Assembly: GCA_037039685.1 (NCBI GenBank)
Contig: JAWNGF010000004.1
Span: forward strand, 3,348,001 to 3,412,000
Reading direction: 5' to 3'
From: Ceratobasidium sp. AG-K
Lineage: Eukaryota; Basidiomycota; Agaricomycetes; Cantharellales; Ceratobasidiaceae
DNA length: 64,000 nt
The translations under genes and the position numbers were made by a program. Each line of letters begins with the position of its first letter. Position 1 is the stretch's first letter. This document shows positions 34,114-46,888 of this stretch, piece by piece. Under the pieces are notes generated by a model. That model searched no databases. It saw only the letters and a program-made list of their open reading frames with translations, and had not been told where the DNA came from.

Positions 34114-34790
34114 CGTCGCACGCGTTGTGAACGCTCCTGGAGGGGGTGGTGGAACCGGCTAGGAGTGGGGTGGAGTGGCGGAAGCAAACAAGGAGAACAA
34201 ATGTGTGATCGAAGGCTTGATTTGGCTTAGCTCCAACCACCTCGTCATTGCCGAGACTTACTTCTTCCACGCACGTTAGCTTTACACACATTACTCCATC
34301 TAACCCGTCTTACATAGCACCACTACTGCCCTTTGGTACTGTGACACCGGCCAAGTATGGCTTTAAGTCTTTGTCAGCCCTCAGCCCCGACTCGCATGAG
34401 GGCATGTGAAACGACAGAGTTTTGCCTTGCACCACCCACGTGCGCAGCTTCAGAAACCTAGAATTCAAAGCACAACTAGAGCTCGATTTTGGCAATTTTG
34501 AGCGGACGAGCAATCTTTGCGATGAGGTGTATGAGTAAATTTATATAGCCACGTTATTAGATCGCATAAATCCAGGCAAAATAATGTTCCAAGGATTCAA
34601 CACGCTTCTACCGCTCGTTGCTTTACGAGTGTAATCCATGAATCACGTGGGATGCATGTCATTGCTCCGCCTGCGTCAGTCGATCGAAAGAAGCATCGAG
34701 GCAGCTCTAATTGCCACATTAAACATGATTTGAATCCGCAAATCACAAAGATAAATTAGCGAGTGGGTCTTTGAACCACGTGACTGTTGA

Positions 34791-34812
34791 TTTTTTTTTT
34801 TTTTATTTTTTT
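34791..34812. repeat. T-homopolymer tract
   Basis: Fourteen T, one A, then seven T. Such tracts mark poly(dA:dT) nucleosome-free DNA or the remains of a retroposed A-tail. Position is about 0.7 kb upstream of the FAB1 start. Confidence 0.6.
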
Positions 34813-36607
34813 GAATACATCTTTAACGAGCTACATGAACAAAAGGTCAAACCGCTCGGAGTCTACGTAGACCCAACGATTAGAAGAAAGTAAGAAAACT
34901 AACTGTCCACACAAAGGTAACGCAGGCACGGTCCTACGTGACTGTTGAATTCGACCAGGTATTTTCCGTTGAAAGCAAACTCAGACATGAATCTAGGCTT
35001 GAAGCTGCATGACAATTCAACGCTATCCGCAAGCTCATCGCTACCCGTGGTGCGGGAGACAAACTCCGGCAATAAACCGCAAATGACCCCCAGGTAAGCT
35101 ATATTGTTGATGTTGGTGCTGGCATCTATAGCAAGGCTACCAAAAGGCCACCACCTGATCAACTGATAAAACTGTCGTCCAACTGTCAACACTGATATTT
35201 GGCAGAGCCCATCGCCGGGGAGAAGCCTCTCTTCTCTGGCGGATTCTCTTTGGGTTTCAGCTCGGCGATTAATCTTATTTTGTCAAACTTCTAGACCTTT
35301 GTTTTTCGTTCCAGGAAGATTACAGTAAGGCGAATGCCCGCCTGGATTCAGGGGGCGGCGGTATTTGGAACGAACCGCCAGCTTGAACATATTACCAGAA
35401 ACCATCGTTTGAATCTCTGCAACGTGAACGCCTTAATTCTTCAGTCCATGACTAGAATAAAGATCGAAAGTATTAAATTTACCAGTAAGTTAATACTATC
35501 CTAGCGCTAGACTTGTAACCTCATTCTACACTACAGGAGTTCAGGCCGAGATAATTACGAGTACCGTGCCTATAGAGCCACTCATTTCGTCGAACACGGA
35601 GGCCCTCGGGTTACGTTTCTACCAACAAGCACACAGGCCAGCTGTTAGACATGATGCATGACTTGCCAAGAAGCAACCCTTGAGCCTGACCATGAATCAT
35701 TTAGATTACTCACTATGTGTACTAGTACCAGTCTCAGGCTCGGCCTCTCCGCTTTGATCTGTTAGGACAGTCAGCCGGTAGAACTTAGGAAGGGTACAAT
35801 TAATCTGGGCGCACATTGATATATTAAGCATACTATCGGGTTAAAAATGAATCATATTTGCAAACCCGTATGGTGTTCATAGCCGGCGGTAGTACATGCC
35901 CCCGTTACCAGCGCAGAGTTGACTCTATCGCCGCACGCCCATCATCCGACAAAGTTATCGCAGCTGAGACGTCATTCCACGGTTGCCTCCTAGCACTACA
36001 AATAGACACTCGGTCTAGAATCAGGAGATGAGCGTCAGCGCCGCCTCTGGTCAGCATTGGTTTCCCCAGGGTGGTATTCCAACGTAATTTCATGGATCCA
36101 ATGACCTGTCCAATTGTATGACAACCCATCGGAAGAGTTCCGGCGAGCGTAGAATAAGCATATCCCAAACTAAATGCGTATGTCGTGTTGACGTCGTGTC
36201 GTTTATGCAGCTACTATCAAATTTATATGGTCGCAGCAATATCATAACAATTTGGAACCAGCATCAGCATGTTTTGATATTCACCGGCCTTTTCTTGCCT
36301 GAAGGCCGGTATGGAACGTTCAAACCAGTTCAAATAATAGCACGATCCAACACCCATCTTTGAAGAATGACAACATTCGTTAGCCGAGTTTGAATTGAAA
36401 AGTCTACTCAACAGCCTCGTGCCATCTTGGATTGTAAAGATCACCCGCATACACACGCCTTGTCGAAATTACAACCTGGTGGCAAGGCGTTGATATATTC
36501 AAGATGAACCATTCCTATTACAGCCTCCATACTTTTCACTTGACGTCGTTCCCCACTGTGGGGTCTCAGGTTACTGAGTAACACTAGCAAATGCACTGAA
36601 CCGAAAA

Positions 36608-36770
36608 TGTCCGCTTTCAGTGAGATATTACATCATTTTTCAGCCATCTCGCGCATGCTTGGCTGTCGTCAGTACCCTAAAAGGTAAATTTGAATAGGTT
36701 CTGGAGCTTATTTGCCCCCCCAGTCACTCCTGAAGATAATCTTTAGCGCATCAGTCACTGAAAGCGGACA
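36608..36770. repeat. 16-bp perfect inverted repeat around 131 bp
   Basis: The left arm TGTCCGCTTTCAGTGA (36608-36623) is exactly complementary to the right arm TCACTGAAAGCGGACA (36755-36770). The arms could be terminal repeats of a small non-autonomous element of 163 bp, or a long hairpin. No target-site duplication is evident directly at the ends. Confidence 0.5.
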
Positions 36771-39700
36771 CGCCCAGTGATTTAAGTCGTGAGTTTTCGG
36801 TGTTGATATGGCTAAGATTCAGCGCACTTAGCCTCTACAGTGCCCTCTGCTTCGCTTTTCTCCCCATTGTTAGATTACCAGTCTACAGACCCGCCATTTC
36901 ACTCGCCACCATAGTTTCTTAATTTCCTTTCAGCATTCGATTCAAGTATGTTTCGTCTCGCCAAATGCATGGCTGGTGGCATAAACTGAAGAGCTGGGTC
37001 TCCTCATTCATTGAGTCACTCCTGAGCCATGATTTTGGCATGGAATTGCAGACCTCAAGCTAATTTCAGCCTGGGACCGAATTTCCCGCTAACAGGAATG
37101 GGGCTGCGCTCGATACAGTATTAATGTATGCTTGTAGTGGATACTTAATTTTTTCGTGATACATAACTTCGTTTTGGAGCGCTCCAGTCATTTTGCAATA
37201 CATGTGCATCTGGATTCTCATCGATGCAGAATGGGTGCCCCCAAACCCACGCCTGAATGATCGAATTCAGAGGCAAATTCTACAAAGGATGCGCTCTAGA
37301 TCATAGCTGACGGCTCCACATCTGTTACCATGCGCATATAGGTATAGCTACGCTTTGCTTTCTCAATCAACTATCATCCCCCAAGATCGCGACGGCCGGC
37401 CCCGAAGTGGTCTAGGTCTCATTGGAGAATCAAAGCGATGCAGTGGGGTGCGGTAACTCAGCTCGTAAATGTGGTCAAGTTTTGGGAAAACATGAAGCGC
37501 TGTAGCTCCTATGACTGCTTGACATCACTAAGCACCCAAGGGCTAAGAGATTACTCTTCGGTAACGTCTAACTCACTTTTCGGAGAACGAATAGGAACTA
37601 TAGCATCGCGATCGGCTGCCTAACTCGAGGATACGCCCCCTTAGTCAAATTCCTGGTACCGTTTATCTCCATAACTCAGCATCAGCGGATTCGCCTAAGA
37701 ATATCAAGATACAGATTTGGGACGCATCGTAGATTCATGATAAGAAAAGGTAGACATACAGCTATATTCAATCAAATGGAAGCGAATGCCTTAATTAAAT
37801 TCAACCAGCCAATAACACAAGCTTGTACATTCACCCGCCCGCATTCGTTGGACGTCCCTTTGGTACATGAACTGCCCACATACATCCTGACCCTGACGTT
37901 CATCACGAACTCCCTCGCTTAGCAAATAGATCAAAAGGCGGGTTTGCGTTCAGTTATGTAAATAGGCAACCGATAAATTCACGATTCCTGGCGAAAGAGT
38001 CTAGTTCCTCTCGTAATCGGCCGATCTTACCTGGTTCTATTCATCGCAGGGAGAGATTCGGTACAAGCAAATCCCGCTTGGAGTAGTCTCGTGGCTTACA
38101 ACTCGGGGGGAGGGGGACAGTTGAATCAGGCGGTGTGCGTGGGCGTGGTTGACTCACCACTCAGCCCGCGGTTTACCTAGCCGAGTGGAAATCCGGCTTG
38201 ACTGGAATCGCGTATCTTAGATGCACTTTAGTCACGGTCGTGCTACGCTGACTTTCCGCGGTGTGTCTATAACAGTTCCTAAACCCATACTCACGCCGTG
38301 CTCGCCTGATGACCGCGCATTGCGGTGCTGTCTGTCCGTCTACAGACGTTCTTCACTGGGAGCCATGGATCATGAGGAGACGATAACGATGGGGCAGCAG
38401 TAGTAAAGGCTAGGTATAGTTTTGGTCAAGAGCATGAAACCCTCATAGCTAGGCCATCACATGAGATGTCGCACGACTAGCGAAACAGAGCAATTCTGAA
38501 TTCGGTTGGGGATTTCGGATCAGCTCACTACACAGCGACGGGATACTATCTCTCTAAGCAGTGCAAGGAGCGTAGTGGTTAACCACTCCATATTAAATAT
38601 GCGGCACATATAGATACGCACAAACGCGTTCGGTCTTGTCACTCAACAGCCCACATTCCGCCCACTGGGGTCCACGATTGGGAATTAGCGTTGCGTTACT
38701 CACCAACTATCTGATGATTGCATGCAGGCCATAGTTTCCCGTATCGCGACTCGCGCCTGGCTTGCTTCTGATCGAGTTGGATAAAGTGTTGAGTAGTTTG
38801 GAAAACCTGAGAAGCGAGGCAAAACATGCTTGAAAGGTTTAGATTATTGCTCGCGGATAGCACTGGCATTTGCTCTTGCTGCCAACTTCGGTCCGATACT
38901 AGCCCCTATATCTCAACATAGACGCTCAGCTCTCGGCAAGATGGTATGATGTCACATATGTCATAGACGCAAGTCATATGCGTGAGAGAGATGCTAGTAT
39001 GTATGACCAGTAGGTTGTTCTACAAGCATGGAATTCCCACGTAGGAAGAGATAGTGTATTAAATTACGATGTGATACATTTGAATAGCCCAAGGTGCATA
39101 TACCTGCAAAGGGGTCGAGTGTGTTTGGCGCCATAACAGGCGCATATACACCTGGAACTGTCAGCTAAACTCCGAATAGAAACGCAGCTGGTTAGCCGAA
39201 TGATCAACATAGTTGTTGCTCGCATGTAATCCATGGTGGGTGCATAATGAAATGAGCCTAAAAAAAGCCTAAAAGTCGATGCTGAATTCCGTGCTTCTGG
39301 GGGTATGGGCTGTCGGAAATCGTCCGCGGCTTCCAGCATCATCAGTGACTAAATTTTCGTCAACAAAGGCTCTGGGGCGCTCGGTTACGGCAAATATTTG
39401 CATATGATGTAGTGCATAGGCAGATCTGACCGACTCCGATCTGAGCTGATCTATCGATGAATCCAAAGGAAATCCAGTGGGGAGCCCCAAAATTAGTTTG
39501 CAGGTTGAACGAGCACCGTGCGTAGGAGGCGTTCTATGAATTATATCTGCACGGACCGGAACGAGCGGGTTAGGTGAGAAGCTGATGTAATACTGCGCGC
39601 GGCTGGGCGGTGCTGTGGACGCTCGACGATCGCCAGGCATCGGACGACGGGTCTCGGCCCGATTCCCCGATATGCGAGAACGCGTGGCGTGACACATTGA

Positions 39701-40201
39701 CATGAAATGTCAAACCTTGATCTCAAGATTGAGAATTCCTAAACTGCTCTCCTTTGGTAGTTCGACAGATAGATCGTGTATAAGTTGGGCGCTGAATGGT
39801 GATAGGGACGTGGTTCTCGAGGTGATGAACATGTGTTATGAAGTAACGTGCAGCATCGCACTGCGTAATAGCGCGGTCTGGTACAGGTCCACCGCCCACA
39901 GGCACACGATCGCCACCACTTGTCTGGCCCCCAATTGAAATCCCTGTTTGTCGGCAGTCTCACCTCCTCTTTATCCCAGCGTCATCCACTACAACCTCAT
40001 CTGGCCTGGAGACGTGGCCGTGCGAAACGGGCTTTGCTACTTGCGCCATCCCCGCAGTTGAAGTGCCAAGCGACGTCGGTTGGCTCATACTTTAACTTCT
40101 TACCTAGTCTGGTCGACAACACAACCATCGATACGTTGCTAGCTTTCTACTCGTGCCCCCTATCCTTCTCGTCTTCGAACACTCAAGTTTCATCGTAGAT
40201 A

Positions 40202-40850
40202 ATGAGGTAGGGGTACATCCCAAATCTTGTCGGTGGTGCTAATGATGGTGCTCATATCTACTAGCAATTGCGCTTCAACTTCACAACGTTCACACAGACG
40301 AACAAGCGTCCGAATCCCAACTCCCCGTCACCAGCATCCTCATCACTCACCGCCACCATCCCCCAAACAAGGTCGCGTGACTTTGCGTAGCACCTGGCCC
40401 AAGCATGTCAAGCCAGAGTCGGAGCCAGGTCCCTACACTCTGACTCGGCCGACGCTTGACCACCGCGACCGTGAGATTAGATCTGATATATGGCAACCCG
40501 ATCTGGAGGAAGAGTACATGGCATTGTGCAGTCAGCGAATTCACGAGCAGGTACCACGCAGACCACGTGCTCGCACAGTTGTCTCTGCCCAAGAGGTTCA
40601 TGTCCGTTCTGGTCGGTCAAGAGTCCGCTCGGGATCACTTTCCTCATCTCCCCTTGACCATCCCCAACTGCACCAAACATGCCCTGCGATCGTAGCAGCA
40701 ACGAGGACTGAGTTGTCCCCAACCTCAAGAAAGAGAGACCCGAGAAGAAAGCACTCGATGCACCACCGACCGAGCGGGTTTGTTCGCCGAGACTCGGGTT
40801 ATGAATCGGGCGACGCGGACATAGAAACTAGTAATGAAGGTGAGGAGTAG
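40202..40850 (+). CDS. hypothetical basic, disordered protein
   Basis: Best model: a five-base coding first exon ATGAG (40202-40206), an intron 40207-40264 (gtaggg to ctactag), then exon 40265-40850, about 196 residues. It starts MSNCASTSQRSHRRTSVRIP. The protein is rich in His, Pro, Arg and Ser (PRHQHPHHSPPPSPKQ), with a more ordered centre (DREIRSDIWQPDLEEEYMAL) and an acidic end (YESGDADIETSNEGEE). An alternative start inside the first intron keeps the frame open and would add about ten residues. No family recognised. A GT at 40841 could continue the gene into VCWPNYGAQSFFMGTDAGAC at 40920-40980, which ends at TGA soon after. Real-gene status rests on composition and the tidy start. Confidence 0.45.
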
Positions 40851-41704
40851 GTTCTATTTTTATTCCATTTTTCCCTTGGCTTTCGCCCGAGACGCGTGGA
40901 TGATCGCCAATGAACCGTCAGTTTGCTGGCCGAATTATGGAGCCCAATCTTTTTTCATGGGCACGGATGCTGGGGCTTGTTCGCGATGAAGGCATAGCTC
41001 GTGTTATGTCTGGAGATCTTGCGACGTTCACCCGCCGCGACTATTTTGTTGTCAACCACTATCTTCAAGTTGCCCTTGGAACACAAGGCCAAAGGCATTT
41101 GTCGAGCGACGTTGCATGCTGCACGTGGCTACAACTATCGCTGGCGATTACGAGTACAATAGGGGCACCGGTACGAAGCTCCGTGGTTCCGAGGCTTAGA
41201 GCCTACTGAGAAAATACGCGCATTCCCACCGACTCAGCGTCCATAGGCCCAGCGGAATTCGGTCCTAGGAAGCTTGATCTCGGACTGTGATCGAACTGGC
41301 CAAGCGGCCGGCGTAGCGCCTATGGGTCGCTTGGATGCCTTCGAATCGCATACAAACATATTATGTGTAGCTGGAGTGATCACCTCTGTACAGGTTTGTT
41401 AAACAGATGGAGAGCGGCGACCGCAACCCCAATGGATCTCACTATCCTGCTCGGGTAATGAGCTCAAATGCATGTGCCCGATCTGTATGCGTCCCGATAT
41501 GGAGACTCTCTGTGGGCACAGTTGGATTTGGGGTCACCTGGCTCACGTCGGGAGCTCGGTTGCGAGAACCTTGGAGCCAATTTCATTTATTTTTGTCTAT
41601 TATCGCTTGGAATGCTTCTATGCCACTATATGCTGACTCAGACCTTTTCATGTGCAGAAAACACGCATCATGGGCAAGCGCGTCGACATGATTCTGCTAT
41701 ACAC
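40851..41704. other. intergenic, no gene recognised
   Basis: About 850 bp. A 99-codon open frame at 40910-41209 and an A-box/B-box lookalike at 41288-41355 were considered but not accepted as genes. It likely holds the promoter of the gene at 41705. Confidence 0.4.
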
Positions 41705-43988
41705 ATGTCCCAGTCTCGCGGTCCGCCAAACGTGCCCACGAGGGCAGCTCCATTCGGTCCTGCGTTCGTCAGCCTAGACGCGCGTTCTCCGCTACCGAGG
41801 CCCGACAGCCCATCGAATGAATCATCTGCCTCGACAGACGACGACAATGCGCCGGCAAGCTTCAATCCGCATGCGTTGGAATACTATCTGGGGACTAACG
41901 ACGCATGGCGAGAGACCGAGATATTCTCGGCTACTTCGGAGGAGAGCGGGCTGAGCGATGACAATGGGGTGATTGCCCGGCATTTCGACGATACGCAACA
42001 TCCGGACGAATCGCTTACTACAGGGTGGGTAGGCCAGGCTATAAACACCGGGTATCTACGAACTGACAACTCGATACATCATCTCATCTCAAATCCCTGC
42101 CTCTTGATATTCCCCCATGGGTGCTCGTCTCCACATCAGATCCCGAACACAATCCTACCCTCGTCGACAATACCGATCGCACCGGGCCCCTCATATGCCC
42201 AAACGGGTACCTCTGGTCCCAACATGTTCGAGCTCGAGGAAGCGCGCATCGATGCGTGCGGCTTGGAAGATGCGTTTCGGGAGGCTATTCGAGAGCGATA
42301 GCGAAGCCGGAACCGAGGTCGATGACGAGTTGGATTGGGAGGGCTATGAGAGTGCCGATGCGCGGAGAATTGTCGCGATGCGAATACTTAGGGCAGGAGG
42401 CGGCGATGGGCGCAAGATGATGAAGGGAACAGACCGGTTGTCTGAGCTTCTTGTCAAGCAGCCCATGGATCCTAGACGACTTGCGGCTCGCGTTCCTTGC
42501 CGGAACCGCACCAACACGATCCGAGGACATGAGCGTGCCGATACGATAGCGGTTGTCCAACCCGACACTTGCATTGTATGCGCTGCACCCGTTTTATCAC
42601 CCTCGCTGTCAACAAAGAGCGTTATGACCTTGACAGCTGACTCGCCCACCTCGACTAGTTCAGCCTCTTTAGTAACCCCAATTTCTACCCCTCCCACATC
42701 GGTACCTAATACCCCATGTCCCACATGTGCGCAGCTTTCCCCCCGTGGGGATATCCTGCAGCTCTCATTGTCATCCCCTACCCGGCGCAGGGCTCTCGGT
42801 CCGAGGTCTCCACCATGCAAGACAACCCCTCTCGACTCCGGTACCGACCCCCTTACCATGTTTGCGGTGGCAGTGGAGATGGAGAAGCAACGAGACTTTT
42901 CCGGCCTTCTCAAACGATCAGCTCCTCCTTCCGAGTCCACGTTCAGTAGCGTGAGCAGCGGACTTATACGGAGTGTCAAGTCCTTTTTTGTCAAACTCAA
43001 TAACTTTGTGGACTTCGCAGCCAACGCGCCACTGCCAACCGGTATCGACGGCACGTGTCCACTCAGCCCGGTCATGGGCACTAGCGGTTCAATCGCACGG
43101 GATATCAGTGGGAGCCGACGCCGGGCGGCTAGCGTGCCGGAATTGTCCCCTGTCCCTCGCTCACGATCCCAGCGCCGGAGATCGTATGTTCGTGCTCCGA
43201 CTCAACCGGTAAACCCTGGGGCTCCCACGAGCCCTTATGGTTATCGCGTGAGACCACAAGAGGTCACCGCGGCTTTCCCCGCACTTGACGAACGCATGGG
43301 GAACGTGGCTCCTACCCCTGTTCCAACCGAGTCGACCCCTTCCACCCTTGAACTCAGGGCAATGCTTACACGGCCTGTGGACGTCGACGCCCTGGACGGT
43401 GTTCCTTTGGACCAGATGCCTATTGTTCCAATTGACCTCAAGGGCCCTCCTTCTAACAATGCGGAAGCACGTCGACGGCGGGAGTCCCGTTCGCCGAGCA
43501 AACGTCGCACCCCCTCCACCAAACGCTCTAGCACTGAGAGGTCTAACTCAGGCCTGGAGCACGAAAGGCTTCTACGCTCCGAAGTCCTTGAAAGAAATCG
43601 TGACGAAATCTCACGTTCCAGGGCAGTTGTTGACTCAAAATACTGGCGCGTGTTGGCTGGCGAGATGGAGCAACGTCGCCGAGGGGGTATCGAGGTCACC
43701 TTCATGGTTCGGTGAGTATTCGTTTATTCGAGTTGGAACGGATTGACTTATTCGGGACCTAGGCTGGCCGTAGAGGAAGGCCGTAATCTTCCGATATTTA
43801 CGAGCGAAGAGCGGCAAGCAGCTACCGGCGAAATTGTTGTTGGCGGGGTATGGAAAGCTTCGCTCGCGCGGTGGCGCGTTGGTGGCGTTGGCAAGGGGCC
43901 GACGAGGATCCCCAGTGGTCTTGCGAATGAAGCTTATTCGCATATCGGTGCCTCCGACACCGTATCGGACGCCTCGAGTTTGCACTGA
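41705..43988 (+). CDS. hypothetical Ser/Pro/Arg-rich protein
   Basis: Starts MSQSRGPPNVPTRAAPFGPA. The first exon is Ser/Asp-rich (SSASTDDDNAP, FSATSEESGLSDDNGVIARH) and probably ends near 42026 at GTGGGT or 42032 at GTAGGC, with an acceptor cacatcag at about 42138. From about 42285 a single long frame runs to 43712, containing DSEAGTEVDDELDWEGYESA, ARRIVAMRILRAGG, TDRLSELLVKQPMDP, MFAVAVEMEKQRDFSGLLKR, SGLIRSVKSFFVKLNNFVDF and SKYWRVLAGEMEQRRRGG. The final exon (from 43763) joins across a 50-nt intron as TFMVR-LAVEEGRNLPIF and ends SDASSLH. The connection between 42138 and 42300 is unresolved: two frames both look coding (see findings). No family recognised. The ARRIVAMRILRAGG and SFFVKLNNFVDF stretches are the best candidates for folded parts. 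Confidence 0.55.
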
Positions 43989-46888
43989 ATCAACCTCGTT
44001 CTTCACTCGCTTTTTCGTTTTTCGTTTTTCGATCTGTCACTGGGATCGATCACGATCCACGATTGTTGTTTGCATCACATTCATTTAGCCTTGCATTGTA
44101 TACGGAATCTAAGTTCATGCATTGCTTTCTTTCGCTTATGGGATATCATTGTGTAATTGTATGTTTATGTACATCCGTTAATTGTATGTTGTTGACCCAT
44201 TATCTTTGCTTGGCCTATTGAATTCAACCTTGATCCTTGAAGCGAAGGTATAAATTGGATCTGTGCTATGGTCCGCTCCCGGCACCTTTGGAGCTAAAGC
44301 ATATATAGAGGGGGGGTTTCCCCTACGTCTTACAGTTGATCAACTGAATTGATTGACCACGTTCTGGCTCCGCATCGCGACTTTGCAACTTCTGTTGAAC
44401 ATAATGTTAATTCCGTAGTCCGTTTCGGCTCAGGGTCGACTCCTGTTGCAGGATTCGAGGTTGTATCAAGGCGCTCCTTCGGCCGCCTTGGTCGTGCACC
44501 CCCGTGAGCCCCAGCGTATCCGATGCAAGTTCTCGGATGATACACGCCGATAGGACCCACGACCAAAACTTTTACTTTTTGTTGCCGAGCAAAAAATCCT
44601 AACTTCAGATACCCGCGACAAGAAGGACCTCCCGAAATCGCTAACCACATGTAATTATCACATACAATTCACTTGTGAGTTCGATGTATCGAATATCTTA
44701 ACAGCCCTAACCAGTCGAGTACAGCCGTGCCAACAAACAATATTAAGGATCTGAGTTTACAATCGAAGCACTATTTGATAACATTGCCCTTTCTTACCTT
44801 TACTCGCACCGATAGGCTCCCTCTCATCGCGACGTCGGCACCAGCCGCCATGGTCTCGTTTCAGGGACCGATGCGTCGAAGTACTGGTACTCCCATTCAA
44901 ATGTTCAAACGGCGACCGTCTCGTCATCCTGCTGAGGCGAGGTATCCCGCTCATCCTACAGTTCCATTCGGGATCCAAATGCGATGCACTAGGACGTGAC
45001 ACACACAATGGATTTAGGAGTTATACTCGCAGGCCGGAATCTACGATGTGCATCGAGCGTAATTAAAACCGCCTGGGAACCTCGAGTCATCGCTATCGGA
45101 GTCTCAACGTGCGACATACTTGCGTTTGTCCCCCTTGATGGCCGGCTGAGTCGATGCAACCGTACAGCAACTATTTGGCTCTATTACGTCAGGTGTATAT
45201 AGCACGCGACAACAGATCGTTGGATCATTACTTCAATGAGATCATTATTTCAGCAGTCATTATATCGTTGAATTATGAGGTTTTACTAATCACTGCCTGT
45301 ATTCTCAGTCTGATCAATGTTCTGAGAGCCAACCCTTCCGCCACCGACCTTTGAAGCAGTGTTTCGATATGCTAATACTCAATCAATCCTCACAGCGCTT
45401 GGACCCAACCCAGTTCTATAGAACGAGGCATGGTCGAGGCATGGCTTTATCCCATCAATCAAAACTCCGATATCATTCGCTCTTGAACATCACTCAAAGA
45501 AGAGGACTTTGCCAAGGCAACCCCCATTTATGTATAAGTGTTAGCATTATCCCTCAGCTCCGACCGCTGCTGTTGCCTTGTTTGGACTTCAATTTAGGTC
45601 CCAAACCTATCTGGCCAACCTTGGTCTCGCCTGAAACTTGGGAATGATCATCGCATCGAGAGGTACGGAGTCGGAGCTCTTTGAGAATAGCCCACACGCG
45701 AGTTGTGTTCCACTATTTCCACGACGTCTTCCAATGCGCTCTTGTAATTATGTACGACAGCCCCTGAAATGTTCCAAAAGCAGGCTCTAATCTTGTGGTA
45801 CGACCTACCGGTCCGTTTTTCTGGTGCTCCTGAAGCCTCAGGCCTCGGTAAATGTAATGCTCTCACTGGAAGTCACCTTTGGCTGGCCCGTACACTACTC
45901 TGGGCTCATCCCGAGAAGCGTCCTCGGGCTAGACGACAAATTTGGTTGGTTGAGTAGGTTTCAATTTGCATTTTGATGCTCAGCTTGGTAGAAGGTCCCC
46001 TCCGATACGGAACGCTTACTGGGACTGCCATCGTAACCCAAGTGCAAAATACCCTCTGGATTAGAACATCAGAATGGTTTAAGCAGCGAGCTTCTCTTAC
46101 GCCCACATTAAACTGATAACCTCGGATCATGTGCTGATAACATCGAGTGCTCGTGAATCCTAGGCCACATGGCGGCCACTCTGCGTCCCTTCCAACTCGT
46201 TTTTGCCTGAAAACTCCAGACAGGCTCACAGCTTGGCTGCGGAGAATTGCGTTACTGAAGTGCGCGCTCAAGCTCCGCCTCATGTTATTCCTATTCAATA
46301 GGTCGCAAGTTCATCAAACTGTGAGCCGAGTGCAGTCGCAGGGACCCAGGACAAGTGGATAACATCGAGCTTCAGCATCAGTTGTTCACCAGTCTGAGCC
46401 GGTGATTTCCGGAGGCCGTTCGTTCTGGGGCAGATGAACCCCATGGAAAAAGCTTACTTGTCAGTCACTTCGATATCATTTCCCCCAATTCGAACGATCG
46501 GGGTAACGGTGGCGCGATGGTAAGCCGGAATAAAATAGGTTTGCCCACTGACTAGAGATGCTGACAGCCAAACCATATCCATGAGGCATGGAGGTCGGAC
46601 CGTTTTTTGTTTACCCAAGACTCCTCAGATTTTCCGCGTCTATCATATCCTCCAACTATAAAGGTTCGAATCCTCCGAACATTCTCTCCAGGCACATTAC
46701 ACTCGCCTAATACTTTCTCATTCTTGTCCCCCCATAAGTTTCCTAATGGCTTGTAGGTCGACGACAAAGCTATGTACAGCGCTCACTCACTACTCTTCCC
46801 TCGTGCAGATTCTGTAAATCCAAACGACTGTGGGTCTTAACCCAAGTACCTGAGCGAGATGCAGCGCTCATAATGTGAACCAGTTGTC
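43989..46888. other. 2.9-kb gene-poor tract
   Basis: No convincing gene on either strand. It includes a (TTTTTCG) short tandem repeat at about 44010-44030. A 49-codon frame from 44850 has a good start context (gccgccATGG) but no recognisable protein. The rest reads like decayed or regulatory DNA. Confidence 0.4.

Larger units (their letters stand above)
34114..40201. other. 6-kb gene-poor tract
   Basis: Beyond the FAB1 leader no exon chain or family can be read on either strand for about 6 kb. It contains a T-run (34791-34812), an inverted repeat pair (36608-36770) and only short random-looking open frames. A 144-codon minus-strand frame at 39269-39703 is the longest, but shows no family. 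Base composition is near neutral, with many stops in all frames, as in decayed repeats. It probably also holds regulatory DNA for FAB1 and for the gene at 40202. Confidence 0.45.

Noticed and set aside
38574..38587. 14-bp perfect palindrome agtggttaaccact
   Set aside because: Short palindromes of this size are expected by chance in a window of this length, and there is no context.
39269..39703. 144-codon minus-strand open frame
   Set aside because: No family, no neighbouring exon chain and low-information composition; kept as part of the gene-poor tract.
41288..41355. A-box-like TGGCCAAGCGG and CTTCGAATC suggesting a tRNA-Leu or tRNA-Ser
   Set aside because: Acceptor strands do not pair, no anticodon stem forms and the B-box is imperfect.
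42344..43081. 245-codon open frame on the minus strand
   Set aside because: Antisense shadow of the long plus-strand frame at 42285-43712, which continues over an intron into a further exon.
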